From contig JAQTTH010000004.1 of the NCBI GenBank assembly GCA_028710895.1, positions 124,001 to 188,000 of the forward strand: a stretch of 64,000 nt of DNA. The letters are read 5' to 3'. Made by a program: the position numbers and the translations under genes. Source of the stretch: Paludibacter sp. GTDB taxonomy: Bacteria; Bacteroidota; Bacteroidia; Bacteroidales; Paludibacteraceae. Below the pieces are notes generated by a model. It was not told the origin of the DNA and ran no database searches. It saw only the letters and a list, made by a program, of their open reading frames with translations. Below are positions 8,495 through 17,169 of the stretch, piece after piece. Every line of letters starts with the position of its first letter. Positions within the stretch are counted from its first letter, which is position 1.

Positions 8495-9864
8495 GTTCAA
8501 TTCACGAAGTAGACGTAGTCGTTGTGGGAGCCGGATTAACCGGACTTACAACGGCTTTTTACCTGAATAAAGCCAATGTGAAATTTCTGGTGTTGGAAAA
8601 AGCTCCGGTTGTTGGTGGTGTAATTCAATCCGTTACGGAAAATGGCTTTACATATGAACAGGGTCCTAACACTGGCGTTGTTGGGAACACAACTGTGGTA
8701 GAAGTATTCGAAGAACTGGCCGATACATGTACGTTAGAATTGGCATCCGACACCGCTAAGAAACGCTTTATTCTGAAAAACGGCAAATGGGAATGTCTTC
8801 CGCAAGGCCCGGCTGATGCTATCAAAACTCCGCTGTTTACGCTGAAAGATAAATTCAGAATACTGGGCGAGCCTTTCCGTCCGGCAGGGAAAGATCCACA
8901 TGAGAACCTGGCTTCGTTCGTAAAAAGAAGAATGGGGCAAAGCTTCTTTGATTATGCTATCGATCCGTTTATCATCGGCGTTTATGCCGGCGATCCGAAT
9001 TATTTGATTCCGAAATATGCCTTGCCTAAGCTATATAATTTAGAACAAAAATATGGCAGTTTAATTGGTGGTTCATTCCGCAAAGGTTTTATAAAAAAGA
9101 CCGAAGCAGAGAAGAAAGTAAACCGCAAAGTGTTTTCGTGCAAAGGTGGTTTGGCATCGTTACCTGCAGCTTTGTACAAATCTATTGGAACAGAAAATGT
9201 TGTTCTGAATGCTCAGGATATCACGGTTCAACCTACTTCGGAAGGCTATACAATAACTGCCGAAAAGGGTGATGATCAGATTATGATTCACGCAAAGAAG
9301 GTAATTTCTACTGTTGGAGCATACGCGTTGGAGTCGATGTTGCCGTTTGTAGATACAGCCGCTATGGAGAAACTTAACTCGTTGCATTATACCAAAGTAA
9401 TTGAGGTTGTTTTGGGTTTCAACAAATGGGAAGGCATTGAACTGGACGGTTTTGGTGGCTTAATTCCGTCTATCGAAAAGCGCGATCTTTTGGGAGTGCT
9501 ATATATGTCAACCCTTTTTGAAGACCGTGCTCCCAAAGGTGGTGCTACACTTTCTATTTTTATGGGTGGTGTGCGTCGGCAGGATTTGATTGTCCTTTCG
9601 GATGCAGAGATCAGGGAAATTGTTGCCCGCGAATGCACCGATTTAATGGGATTGAAGGAGTTCAAACCGGATTTATTTAAAATCATGCGCCACAATAAGG
9701 CAATTCCGCAATACGGTGTCGAAAGTGGTGAGCGTTTTGAAACTATCAGGCAACTGGAGCAACAATACGCCGGATTGATTATTGGCGGAAACTTGCGCGA
9801 TGGCATTGGTATGGCCGACCGAATGAATCAGGCAAAAGCATTGGCTGAAGCTGCTTGTATGTAA
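8491..9864 (+). CDS. hemG: Protoporphyrinogen oxidase, FAD-dependent (HemY type)
   Basis: Oxidises protoporphyrinogen IX to protoporphyrin IX, the penultimate heme step. Length is 457 residues. The N-terminal dinucleotide-binding motif VVVGAGLTGLTTAFYL (GxGxxG at 13-18) binds FAD, followed by the E-K-A segment. The middle region FVKRRMGQSFFDYAIDPFIIGVYAGDP is the conserved PPO substrate-domain motif. The C-terminal GLIIGGNLRDGIGMADRM closes the FAD site. It ends the heme cluster; the convergent patatin gene stops one base further on. HemY-type enzymes usually use oxygen as acceptor, which contrasts with hemN in the same operon. Confidence 0.95.
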   Translation: MSSIHEVDVVVVGAGLTGLTTAFYLNKANVKFLVLEKAPVVGGVIQSVTENGFTYEQGPNTGVVGNTTVVEVFEELADTCTLELASDTAKKRFILKNGKWECLPQGPADAIKTPLFTLKDKFRILGEPFRPAGKDPHENLASFVKRRMGQSFFDYAIDPFIIGVYAGDPNYLIPKYALPKLYNLEQKYGSLIGGSFRKGFIKKTEAEKKVNRKVFSCKGGLASLPAALYKSIGTENVVLNAQDITVQPTSEGYTITAEKGDDQIMIHAKKVISTVGAYALESMLPFVDTAAMEKLNSLHYTKVIEVVLGFNKWEGIELDGFGGLIPSIEKRDLLGVLYMSTLFEDRAPKGGATLSIFMGGVRRQDLIVLSDAEIREIVARECTDLMGLKEFKPDLFKIMRHNKAIPQYGVESGERFETIRQLEQQYAGLIIGGNLRDGIGMADRMNQAKALAEAACM

Positions 9865-9865
9865 G

Positions 9866-12160
9866 TTATTCGGTAAACTTCGGATTGAAAAGCAGGAATC
9901 CGATGTTCAACCCAAAATTCCACTGACTGACAGCAGAACTGTAGTAATTCACATATAAACCGGCTGAAGCAATTTTGAAATTGAACACCAATGAGCTTTC
10001 GGCCATAAATTGCGATGATGAAAATGGGGCTGAGAAATGGGCTGAGTTATCAATTCCTGGCAAAATGGTTTTATAGGGAACAAACCAATAGGCTTCAGTT
10101 CGCACATGAAGCTGGTCGTTGATTTGGTAAATTGGTTTTACCCCAATAACCCCAAACTGATTGGCATGGAAGGCACCGTTATAAACCGATTTGCTGTGTG
10201 GTGTTGGCTGAAATGCAGGTGCCTGAATGAGCGATACTGTATAATTCTGGAGTAGTTTCCGACTTGAAAACATGATTTCACCATAGGTACCAAGTGTGAA
10301 CTTTTTCGACAAAGGGATATACCGATCGTACTTACCCCGAAACTGCCCCCACAAATCACCACGTTCCGATTCATTTTCATTGGCACTTATTGCCGATTTG
10401 AATATTTCTTCTCCTCCAATAAGTTGCACCAATGCTGAATAATTAGATCCTTTGGTTGGATACATAACATCATTTAGCGTGTAGTTTTCAATCCTGGCAA
10501 ATGCGCTGCCCAACGAAAAGATGCTGCGGTCACTTCTGTCGGTATAAGCCGTCGAGATGCTTTGAGTATAATTATCGGTCAGATTTCCATACCCCACACC
10601 AAATTCCAGTCTCCCTTTCATTTTAAGTGGAAAACCCACACTTAGTTTCGAATAACCTTCATACTGATTAAAGTACGACGTGCGGTTATCTTCGTAAAAC
10701 AAACGACTCCCTTCGAAATAATCGAATTTGTGCAGAACCACAGCCAGCTTCATATACAGGTTCTCCTGACTTGGAACTTCAATGCGGGTACCAATGCCCA
10801 ATCCATTGTACATTCGTCCAAATTGAGCGTCTATATAGGCCGTTTGAGCATATTCACTCAGGTTCTGGTACGACAATCCGAAATAAGCCTGATTGGAGGT
10901 AGATGATGATATATTTCCGCCAATCAATACTTTGAGTTGGTCCTGTGTTCTAACCCGCAATTTCAAGTCAAAGTTCCCTCTGGGAGTGTTGAAAACAGCA
11001 TGAGGTATTACTTCGAGTATTTTATCGTCCGAGATTAGTTTAAAATAGGCTTCTTTGAAATCTTTCAGGGTAAAAACATCATTTCGGTAATGAAAAACCT
11101 GTTCAACATATCGTTTCTGCAGGCTGTCAACTCCTTCCACCTCCACGCTTTGAAACTTCATCTCGGGAAAACGACCAGTAAAATGTCTGCGTTTTTCTGA
11201 AATTGAATCGGTACTGATTCTGCGTGAAATACGCGCCTTCAATTCGTCCATATGCTTCATTGTTGAATCATATCCAAGCTGCACCAATTCGTCGACTCTC
11301 GAAAAGTTGAACGTATTTACGTTATTCATATGAAAGTGTAGCAACAAGCCTTCTTTGGGGTTTATCGAATAGTCTACCCGGTTCATAATCATATTCTGAA
11401 CCTGCATAATGATATCGCCTTCATCAGGCTTACGCGGGTTGTTTGAAACGGCACTCCCAATCATAAAATCGGGTTTGAAATCTGCCCGCATCACATCCAC
11501 AGGGAAATTATTGAAGATACCACCATCAAACAATAATCTGTTGTCAATAACGATAGGTTTAAACACAAAAGGGAAAGTCATGGAAGCACGAATCGCATCA
11601 CCCAGTTCACCGTAATGAAAAACGACTGCTTTTTTGTTATAAACATCTGAAGCAACACAGCGGAAGGGTATAAATAGTTTATCAAAGTCGCCACCTGCAA
11701 CTGCATTTGCCTGTGCGCAGAGCGGCACAAATGCATAATTCATTTGACGGGGCGAAATGAGGTTTGTTGGTAAGAAATTTGACTTTAAGTCAATGGAGTC
11801 AAGTTTGTTCAACTTGAAACTCATTTCCATAAGCTTGGGTTTAGGGTCGGCGTTGCGGTAGTAATACACATAGTCTTTTTCCACTTCGCCGGTCGACCAG
11901 TTTTTGAAATCTTTTGATTTAAGCATGTCAATCATCTCATCCGTTGTCATCCCCATGGCATACATACCACCCACAATGGCCCCCATCGAAGTTCCTGCCA
12001 CATAGTCAATCGGAATATTGTTTTCTTCCAGCGCTTTAATTACACCTATGTGCGTAATTCCTTTTGCACCGCCTCCGCTCAACACAAGTCCCACTTTTTG
12101 TGCCGGTAATGAGCTGGTAATAAACTGTAAACAGATAATAAAAAATAATAACTTTTTCAT
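9866..12160 (-). CDS. Patatin-like phospholipase with outer-membrane barrel
   Basis: A 764-residue protein with three visible parts. A signal peptide covers residues 1-20. A patatin domain covers about 22-320, with the oxyanion motif GGGAKG (29-34), nucleophile S58 in GTSMG and catalytic D212 in DGG. A POTRA-like segment (about 335-400) is followed by a beta-barrel tail (about 405-764) rich in alternating hydrophobic and aromatic strands, as in BamA/Omp85 proteins. The layout matches type Vd (PlpD-like) lipases common in Bacteroidetes. A lipid acyl hydrolase exposed at or released from the outer membrane is inferred. It is a single-gene unit convergent with hemG and has no terminator between them. 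Confidence 0.9.
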   Translation of the reverse strand: MKKLLFFIICLQFITSSLPAQKVGLVLSGGGAKGITHIGVIKALEENNIPIDYVAGTSMGAIVGGMYAMGMTTDEMIDMLKSKDFKNWSTGEVEKDYVYYYRNADPKPKLMEMSFKLNKLDSIDLKSNFLPTNLISPRQMNYAFVPLCAQANAVAGGDFDKLFIPFRCVASDVYNKKAVVFHYGELGDAIRASMTFPFVFKPIVIDNRLLFDGGIFNNFPVDVMRADFKPDFMIGSAVSNNPRKPDEGDIIMQVQNMIMNRVDYSINPKEGLLLHFHMNNVNTFNFSRVDELVQLGYDSTMKHMDELKARISRRISTDSISEKRRHFTGRFPEMKFQSVEVEGVDSLQKRYVEQVFHYRNDVFTLKDFKEAYFKLISDDKILEVIPHAVFNTPRGNFDLKLRVRTQDQLKVLIGGNISSSTSNQAYFGLSYQNLSEYAQTAYIDAQFGRMYNGLGIGTRIEVPSQENLYMKLAVVLHKFDYFEGSRLFYEDNRTSYFNQYEGYSKLSVGFPLKMKGRLEFGVGYGNLTDNYTQSISTAYTDRSDRSIFSLGSAFARIENYTLNDVMYPTKGSNYSALVQLIGGEEIFKSAISANENESERGDLWGQFRGKYDRYIPLSKKFTLGTYGEIMFSSRKLLQNYTVSLIQAPAFQPTPHSKSVYNGAFHANQFGVIGVKPIYQINDQLHVRTEAYWFVPYKTILPGIDNSAHFSAPFSSSQFMAESSLVFNFKIASAGLYVNYYSSAVSQWNFGLNIGFLLFNPKFTE

Positions 12161-12301
12161 TTTATGGCCGGGTATAATCAGGGAGTGGAAATATATAGTG
12201 TATTTTTACAGTTCGTTTGAAATAACAGGTAGAATCAGACTGCAAATATCTTAATAAATAGCGAGAAACAGCAAATTTTCGGGTTGAAATATCGTTAAAT
12301 G

Positions 12302-12309
12302 TATTTTTG
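12302..12309 (+). promoter_or_regulatory. Bacteroidetes -7 element for the phosphoesterase gene
   Basis: TATTTTTG matches TAnnTTTG about 100 bases before the ATG at 12409. A tgccttt/aaaggca pair (12311-12317 and 12338-12344) just downstream could form a leader hairpin. Consensus match only. Confidence 0.4.
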
Positions 12310-12408
12310 TTGCCTTTTTAATCAAAACATTAGCAATAAAGGCAGGTAATTTAAAACAATATAGTCTGACAAACGTTTACATTCACAATTATAAAAACAG
12401 ATTAGTTT

Positions 12409-13524
12409 ATGAGATACGGTTTTATTTTTGTTGCGTTAGCAATATTCATTTCATTCAATGCATATGTAATAACCCGCGGATGGCAAGCATTGCCTTCCGC
12501 TTCTGCGTTACGCCCCATATACATGGTTTCACTCATAGCCCTTTTTCTAATGATGCTGGGCACCATGATTTTCGGAAATGCTTTACCTCAGCCTGTTGCA
12601 AAGGTGGTTAGTTTTGTTGGGTTTACTTATTTCATTCTTGTTGTGTACTTATTAATATCCTTTCTGTTGGTAGATGGGGTACGTATTGCCAATTATTTTA
12701 TTCATTTCGCACCTGCAGGAATGCAAATTTTCCGCTTGTGGGCCATGGTTGGTACATTGGGAATAATAAGCATAGCACTGGTTTGGGGCAATTACCGATT
12801 TAATCATCCACAAATAGTAACACTCAATTTGAGCACCGATAAGCCGAAGCAAAACAAGACGTTGAAGATTGTTGCTGCAAGTGATATTCACCTCGGCATT
12901 TCTATCGATAAAAAAAAACTGCAGCGATACGTGCAGATGATAAATGATCAACATCCCGATATTGTGCTGCTTGCAGGTGATGTAAGCGATCGGTCTATTG
13001 TGCCTGTTATTCGTCAGAATATGGCTGAGGAGTTGCGGGCTATTAAAGCGCCTCTGGGTGTGTATGCTATCAATGGCAACCACGAGCTGTACGCCGAAAC
13101 ACCCAATGCCACTGCCGAATACCTGAAAACTGCCGGAATAAAAGTGTTGAGAGACGAAGTGAGTTTGGTGGATAGCAGCTTTTATGTGGTAGGTAGGGAC
13201 GACAGAACCAATACGCAACGTAAGAACTTGTCGGAATTAGTAACAGGAGTCGACAAAAACAAGATGATGATTTTGTTGGATCATCAGCCATACCATTTGC
13301 AAGATGCCGAGCAAAATAGTTTCGATTTGCAGATTTCAGGTCATACTCACAATGGGCAATTCTTCCCGGGCAATATAGCCGTGAAAAGAATGTATGAACT
13401 GGGATATGGCTATCTGAAAAAGGGCAAAACACATTATTACGTTTCCTCAGGCCTTGGCATTTGGGGACCACAATACCGCATTGGTACACAATCGGAACTG
13501 GTGGTGATAAATTTGAAATACTAA
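12409..13524 (+). CDS. Membrane-anchored metallophosphoesterase
   Basis: A 371-residue protein. About four hydrophobic segments occupy residues 1-125 (near 4-22, 36-57, 64-90 and 108-127). A calcineurin-type phosphoesterase domain follows from about 150. Metal-ligand motifs are DIHLG (D159, H161), GDVSD (D191), GNHE (N224, H225) and GHTHNGQ near 310. The arrangement resembles the YkuE/YaeI-like group that faces one side of the inner membrane; the substrate cannot be read from sequence. It is a single gene between its own promoter and a strong hairpin (13524-13664). Confidence 0.9.
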   Translation: MRYGFIFVALAIFISFNAYVITRGWQALPSASALRPIYMVSLIALFLMMLGTMIFGNALPQPVAKVVSFVGFTYFILVVYLLISFLLVDGVRIANYFIHFAPAGMQIFRLWAMVGTLGIISIALVWGNYRFNHPQIVTLNLSTDKPKQNKTLKIVAASDIHLGISIDKKKLQRYVQMINDQHPDIVLLAGDVSDRSIVPVIRQNMAEELRAIKAPLGVYAINGNHELYAETPNATAEYLKTAGIKVLRDEVSLVDSSFYVVGRDDRTNTQRKNLSELVTGVDKNKMMILLDHQPYHLQDAEQNSFDLQISGHTHNGQFFPGNIAVKRMYELGYGYLKKGKTHYYVSSGLGIWGPQYRIGTQSELVVINLKY

Positions 13525-13664
13525 TGTGATGATGTGTTGATGTGATAATAAGAGTCAGTAAACTCATCGTTATTTAAAAGATAATGTGCCAACAAAAGAA
13601 TTTTCTTTTCTTTTATTGGCACATTATCAAATCAACACATTATCACATCAGCAAATCATCACAT
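13524..13664. repeat. Nested double palindrome between convergent genes
   Basis: The outer arms 13524-13549 and 13639-13664 are reverse complements over 26 bases with 2 mismatches, built from gatgtg/cacatc words. An inner hairpin pairs 13581-13600 with 13608-13627 (20-bp stem, one mismatch, 7-base loop). The left arm starts on the last base of the phosphoesterase stop and the right arm ends 2 bases before the tadA stop. The inner hairpin probably acts as a bidirectional terminator. The outer words look like a dispersed intergenic repeat. Confidence 0.75.
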
Positions 13665-13666
13665 CA

Positions 13667-14140
13667 TTATCTCTTTCTTTTAAAAAACTCCTTCACCAAT
13701 TTGCTGCACTCGTCTTCCAACACGCCCGAAACAACTTCTGTTTTGGGATGAAGAGCCAGCGGGGCAAAACGGGCAAAGCCACGTTTCTCGTCAGCTGCTC
13801 CGTACACGATCCTGCTTATTTGCGACCATCCCAAAGCACCTGCACACATTACGCAGGGTTCCACCGTTACATAAAGCGTGCAATCGGTCAGGTATTTTCC
13901 ACCAAGGAACTGTGCTGCGGCTGTTATGGCCTGCATTTCGGCATGAGCTGTAACATCAGTTAGCGTTTCCGTGAGGTTATGACCACGGGCAATTATTCGC
14001 CCCTGACATGTAATTACTGCCCCGATAGGCACTTCATCCCGTTCACCGGCTCGTTGGGCTTCCTGCAAGGCTTGTTTCATGAAATATACGTCGGGATTAA
14101 GCTCTTTGGAGTCGTTTTCGGAGTAATAGGATATGGACAT
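13667..14140 (-). CDS. tadA: tRNA adenosine(34) deaminase (TadA-type)
   Basis: Deaminates wobble adenosine to inosine in tRNA-Arg. The 157-residue protein has the zinc-deaminase motifs HAE (H66, E68) and PCVMC (C96, C99). TadA features are DEVPIGAV near residue 35 and GHNLTETLTDVTAHAE. The downstream GWSQISRIVYGAADEKRG also fits TadA better than guanine deaminase. The ATG at 14140 is preferred, although M21 could also serve. The six-copy hairpin repeat at 14193-14420 forms its upstream region. Confidence 0.9.
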   Translation of the reverse strand: MSISYYSENDSKELNPDVYFMKQALQEAQRAGERDEVPIGAVITCQGRIIARGHNLTETLTDVTAHAEMQAITAAAQFLGGKYLTDCTLYVTVEPCVMCAGALGWSQISRIVYGAADEKRGFARFAPLALHPKTEVVSGVLEDECSKLVKEFFKRKR

Positions 14141-14192
14141 AGGATTTTGTTGTTTGCAGATTAGAAGAATACGAGTTAGAAATCGTTAAACG

Positions 14193-14420
14193 CGCTGCAG
14201 ATTTCGTCTCGACAACTGTTTTGGTGTTAACCGCAGCGCAGATTTTGTCTCGACAGTTGTTTTATTGAAATCCGCAGTGCGGATTTAACCATTACGAGTG
14301 TTTTGGTGAAACCAGCGCTGCGGATTTTAGTTCGATCGTTGTTTTATTGAAATCTGCAGAGCAGATTTTGTCTCGATAACTGTTTTGGTGATATCTACTC
14401 GGTAGATTACTCAAATGGGT
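14193..14420. repeat. Tandem 40-41-bp hairpin repeat, six units
   Basis: The core word GCNGATTT (GGTAGATT in the last unit) recurs at 14198, 14238, 14279, 14320, 14361 and 14401, giving a period of 40-41 bases. Between cores the units share tctcgac/gttcgat and tgttttggtg or tgttttattg. Unit 3 forms AAATCCGC-AGT-GCGGATTT, unit 5 AAATCTGC-AGA-GCAGATTT and unit 6 ATCTAC-TCG-GTAGAT. The arms differ but stay paired. Units 1, 2 and 4 pair imperfectly. No ORF covers the block, which lies 5' of tadA and 3' of the gene at 14443. Confidence 0.8.
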
Positions 14421-14442
14421 AATAAGGTATCTGTATCAGATA

Positions 14443-15042
14443 TCATTTTAGATTTTTGAATTGTTCATTAAACTTAAATAATGGGTAGTCAATAGTGTAT
14501 ATCTTATTGGCATTGTCAAAAAATTCAATAAACAAATGATCATTTTTCATGAATAGATCACTTAAATTAATGTCTTTATATTTCATATCGTCAAATGAAA
14601 TTTTTAGAAAGTCTGATTTAATATCGGTGTATTTGAGATTTTGTAACGATATTTTATCAATGGTGATTTTTTGAGATTTTCCAGACAATCGCTTTCCGAA
14701 ATACAATGAGATTCCTTTCTTGTAATTTATTTTTGATGAGACAGAAATTGAGAAAACTTTAGGTTGGGTCTGTGTTTTAAACTTGACTATAGTAAAACTT
14801 AAATAATCAACTGGATTTGCCACAGGATATGGATAATCTAGTGTCATAAGATAAGCTTTACTGTTTTCTTGAATTTTCCATGTCAAATAAGTGTCAATAT
14901 ACTTATTGATTACCGTTTGATCTTTGGTTGAAAAGTATGTTTTATCGAGGCCATTGACAATACTATTCAATTTTGACTCAATACCATCTTGCTGGAAGTT
15001 CAAGAAAATAGCAAAAAATATAGCAAGTAATCTCATTGACAA
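14443..15042 (-). CDS. Hypothetical exported protein, 199 aa
   Basis: I do not recognise this protein. Residues 3-16 are hydrophobic (MRLLAIFFAIFLNF), which suggests a signal peptide or anchor. The rest is polar and rich in K, D, I, Y and F, with alternating patterns that could form a beta-sandwich, and has no catalytic signature. Coding sequence is clearly more AT-rich than tadA and parE on either side, consistent with recent acquisition or weak expression. The start could be M1 or M3. It lies 3' of parE on the same strand, separated by two short hairpins. Confidence 0.55.
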   Translation of the reverse strand: MSMRLLAIFFAIFLNFQQDGIESKLNSIVNGLDKTYFSTKDQTVINKYIDTYLTWKIQENSKAYLMTLDYPYPVANPVDYLSFTIVKFKTQTQPKVFSISVSSKINYKKGISLYFGKRLSGKSQKITIDKISLQNLKYTDIKSDFLKISFDDMKYKDINLSDLFMKNDHLFIEFFDNANKIYTIDYPLFKFNEQFKNLK

Positions 15043-15059
15043 TTTTTTGATTATTCAAC

Positions 15060-15118
15060 CCCTCCGGAGTTGGTTATACTTACTCTTATCATCCCCCAGT
15101 TTCATTGGGGTTATTTAC
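15060..15118 (-). terminator. Two short hairpins after parE
   Basis: Read on the - strand, aaccccaatgaaactgggg pairs cccca with tgggg, and caactccggaggggttg pairs its ends around gga. Neither has a strong T tract. They may end parE transcripts or be copies of a dispersed hairpin repeat. Confidence 0.4.
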
Positions 15119-15134
15119 AAACTATCAACTGATT

Positions 15135-17015
15135 TTACACGTCTTCTTCCACCACCAGGTTGTCAATGATAAAGTTTTGACGCTCGGAAGTGTTTTTACC
15201 CATGTAGAATGACAATAAATCCTGAACAGCATCTTCCTTTTTCAGTGTTACCTGATCCAGTCGAATATCTTTGCCAATAAAGTGTTTGAACTCATCGGGC
15301 GAAATTTCACCAAGACCTTTGAATCGGGTAATTTCGGGGTTTGCACCAACCTTTGACATGGCCGCCAGACGTTCATCTTCGGAGTAGCAATAGAATGTCT
15401 CTTTTTTGTTACGAACACGGAAAAGAGGCGTTTGCAAAATGTAAACATGTCCCTTTTTAATCAGATCGGGGAAAAATTGCAGAAAGAATGTAATCAACAA
15501 TAAGCGAATGTGCATTCCGTCGACGTCGGCATCGGTAGCCACAATTACTTTGTTGTAGCGGAGGTTTTCAACACCATCTTCGATATTCAACGCTGCTTGC
15601 AACAGGTTGAACTCTTCGTTTTCGTATACTATTTTCTTTGTCAGTCCGTAGCTGTTGAGTGGTTTACCACGCAAACTAAATACTGCTTGTGTGTTCACAT
15701 CACGGCTTTTGGTGATAGATCCACTCGCCGAATCACCCTCGGTAATGAATAGGCTGGAGTTTTCGATGGCTGCATTTTTATTTTCATCCTTCGAAAGAGA
15801 ATCGTTGAAATGCACCCGGCAGTCGCGCAGTTTTTTGTTGTGCAGGTTTACCTTTTTGGCACGTTCGCGGGCCAGTTTGGTAACGCCGGCAATGGCTTTA
15901 CGTTCTTTTTCCGAATCCTGAATTTTCTGCAATAAAATAGCCGATGTGTCGCTGTTGCGGTGCAGGAAGTTATCCAGTTCTTTTTTCAGAAAATCGGAAA
16001 TAAACTTATTCACCGAGATACCTCCCGAAGGAGACATGTCGCGCGAACCAAGTTTTGTTTTGGTCTGACTCTCAAAAACCGGCTCTTCAACACTTATAGC
16101 CACAGCGGCAATTATTCCGTTGCGAATATCGGTTACCTCCATATTTTTGGCATAGAATTCCTTGATAGTACGCGCCACTGCTTCACGAAATGCACTTTGG
16201 TGTGTTCCACCCTGGGTTGTATGTTGTCCGTTTACGAACGAATAATACTCTTCGCCGTACTGGTCGCTGTGCGTAAATGCTATTTCAATATCTTCTCCTT
16301 TCAGATGAATAATGGGGTAGAGCGGTTGAGCGGTAATGTTCTCGTTCAGCAAGTCGGTCAATCCATTTTTCGAAAGGATTTTCTTGCCGTTGAAATTAAT
16401 TGTAAGCCCGGTATTGAGGTACGCATAATTGCGCAACATGGTTTCGATAAACTCTTCTTTGTACACATAGTCGTTGAAGAGTGTATTGTCGGGCACAAAG
16501 TACACGTAGGTTCCGCGTTCGGAGCCTGACTCGTCAAAAACATCGCTGTCAGTAACCAGTTTACCCTGAACGAATTCGGCACGTCGGGTTTGTCCATCGC
16601 GGTAACTCTGAACAATGAATGTAGAAGAAAGAGCGTTGACAGCTTTTGTACCAACACCATTCAAACCTACCGATTTTTTAAATGCCTTTGAATCGTATTT
16701 ACCACCGGTATTCATAATCGATACAGCATCAATCATTTTGCCTAACGGAATTCCACGCCCGTAATCACGTACTTCTACATGGCCATCTTTTACACGCACT
16801 TCAACGTTTTTTCCGGCACCCATGCGGTATTCGTCGATACAGTTATCGAGTACCTCTTTGAGTAATACGTAAATTCCATCATCGGCATGTGTTCCATCAC
16901 CCAGCTTACCAATGTACATCCCCGGACGACGACGGACATGTTCGAGGCCTTCGAGGGTGATAATGTTGCTATCGCCGTAATCGACTTGTTGCATTTCGTT
17001 TACAAATTCTTCCAT
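15135..17015 (-). CDS. parE: DNA topoisomerase IV subunit B
   Basis: The ATPase subunit that, with ParC, decatenates daughter chromosomes. The 626-residue protein has a GHKL ATPase domain: [18 protein letters not shown], the Mg-binding N in [16 protein letters not shown], and [14 protein letters not shown]. The transducer domain follows and then a Toprim domain with [23 protein letters not shown] and [12 protein letters not shown]. The short C-terminus and the RRRPGMYIG wording separate it from GyrB. It has its own likely promoter at 17108-17115. parC is not in this window. Confidence 0.95.
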   Translation of the reverse strand: MEEFVNEMQQVDYGDSNIITLEGLEHVRRRPGMYIGKLGDGTHADDGIYVLLKEVLDNCIDEYRMGAGKNVEVRVKDGHVEVRDYGRGIPLGKMIDAVSIMNTGGKYDSKAFKKSVGLNGVGTKAVNALSSTFIVQSYRDGQTRRAEFVQGKLVTDSDVFDESGSERGTYVYFVPDNTLFNDYVYKEEFIETMLRNYAYLNTGLTINFNGKKILSKNGLTDLLNENITAQPLYPIIHLKGEDIEIAFTHSDQYGEEYYSFVNGQHTTQGGTHQSAFREAVARTIKEFYAKNMEVTDIRNGIIAAVAISVEEPVFESQTKTKLGSRDMSPSGGISVNKFISDFLKKELDNFLHRNSDTSAILLQKIQDSEKERKAIAGVTKLARERAKKVNLHNKKLRDCRVHFNDSLSKDENKNAAIENSSLFITEGDSASGSITKSRDVNTQAVFSLRGKPLNSYGLTKKIVYENEEFNLLQAALNIEDGVENLRYNKVIVATDADVDGMHIRLLLITFFLQFFPDLIKKGHVYILQTPLFRVRNKKETFYCYSEDERLAAMSKVGANPEITRFKGLGEISPDEFKHFIGKDIRLDQVTLKKEDAVQDLLSFYMGKNTSERQNFIIDNLVVEEDV

Positions 17016-17020
17016 GATTT

Positions 17021-17169
17021 AATTAATTCATAATTCATAATGCACAATTCATACCTTATGAATTATAACATTGGAGAAGTATTGATAAAATAATTATTGA
17101 TTACACACAAAAATACAAAGACTCTGATAATTTCCAATTATGCATTGTGAATTATGCATTATCAATTAT
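17021..17169. repeat. Inverted word-repeat pair bounding the parE/EnvC spacer
   Basis: Left copy 17021-17052 (aattcataattcataatgcac words) and right copy 17136-17169 (its reverse-complement words) enclose the spacer that holds the parE promoter. The right copy overlaps the stop codon of the EnvC-like gene. The words match the copy after hemE at 6131-6166. Pairing is imperfect. Confidence 0.5.
17108..17115 (-). promoter_or_regulatory. -7 element for parE
   Basis: On the - strand this reads TATTTTTG (TAnnTTTG), about 93 bases upstream of the parE ATG. No clear -33 element was found. Confidence 0.4.

Noticed and set aside
14193-14420. Regular 40-41-bp repeats as a CRISPR array
   Set aside because: Units are contiguous, without distinct spacers; the whole unit is related, no cas genes are nearby and the repeated core is only about 8 bases.
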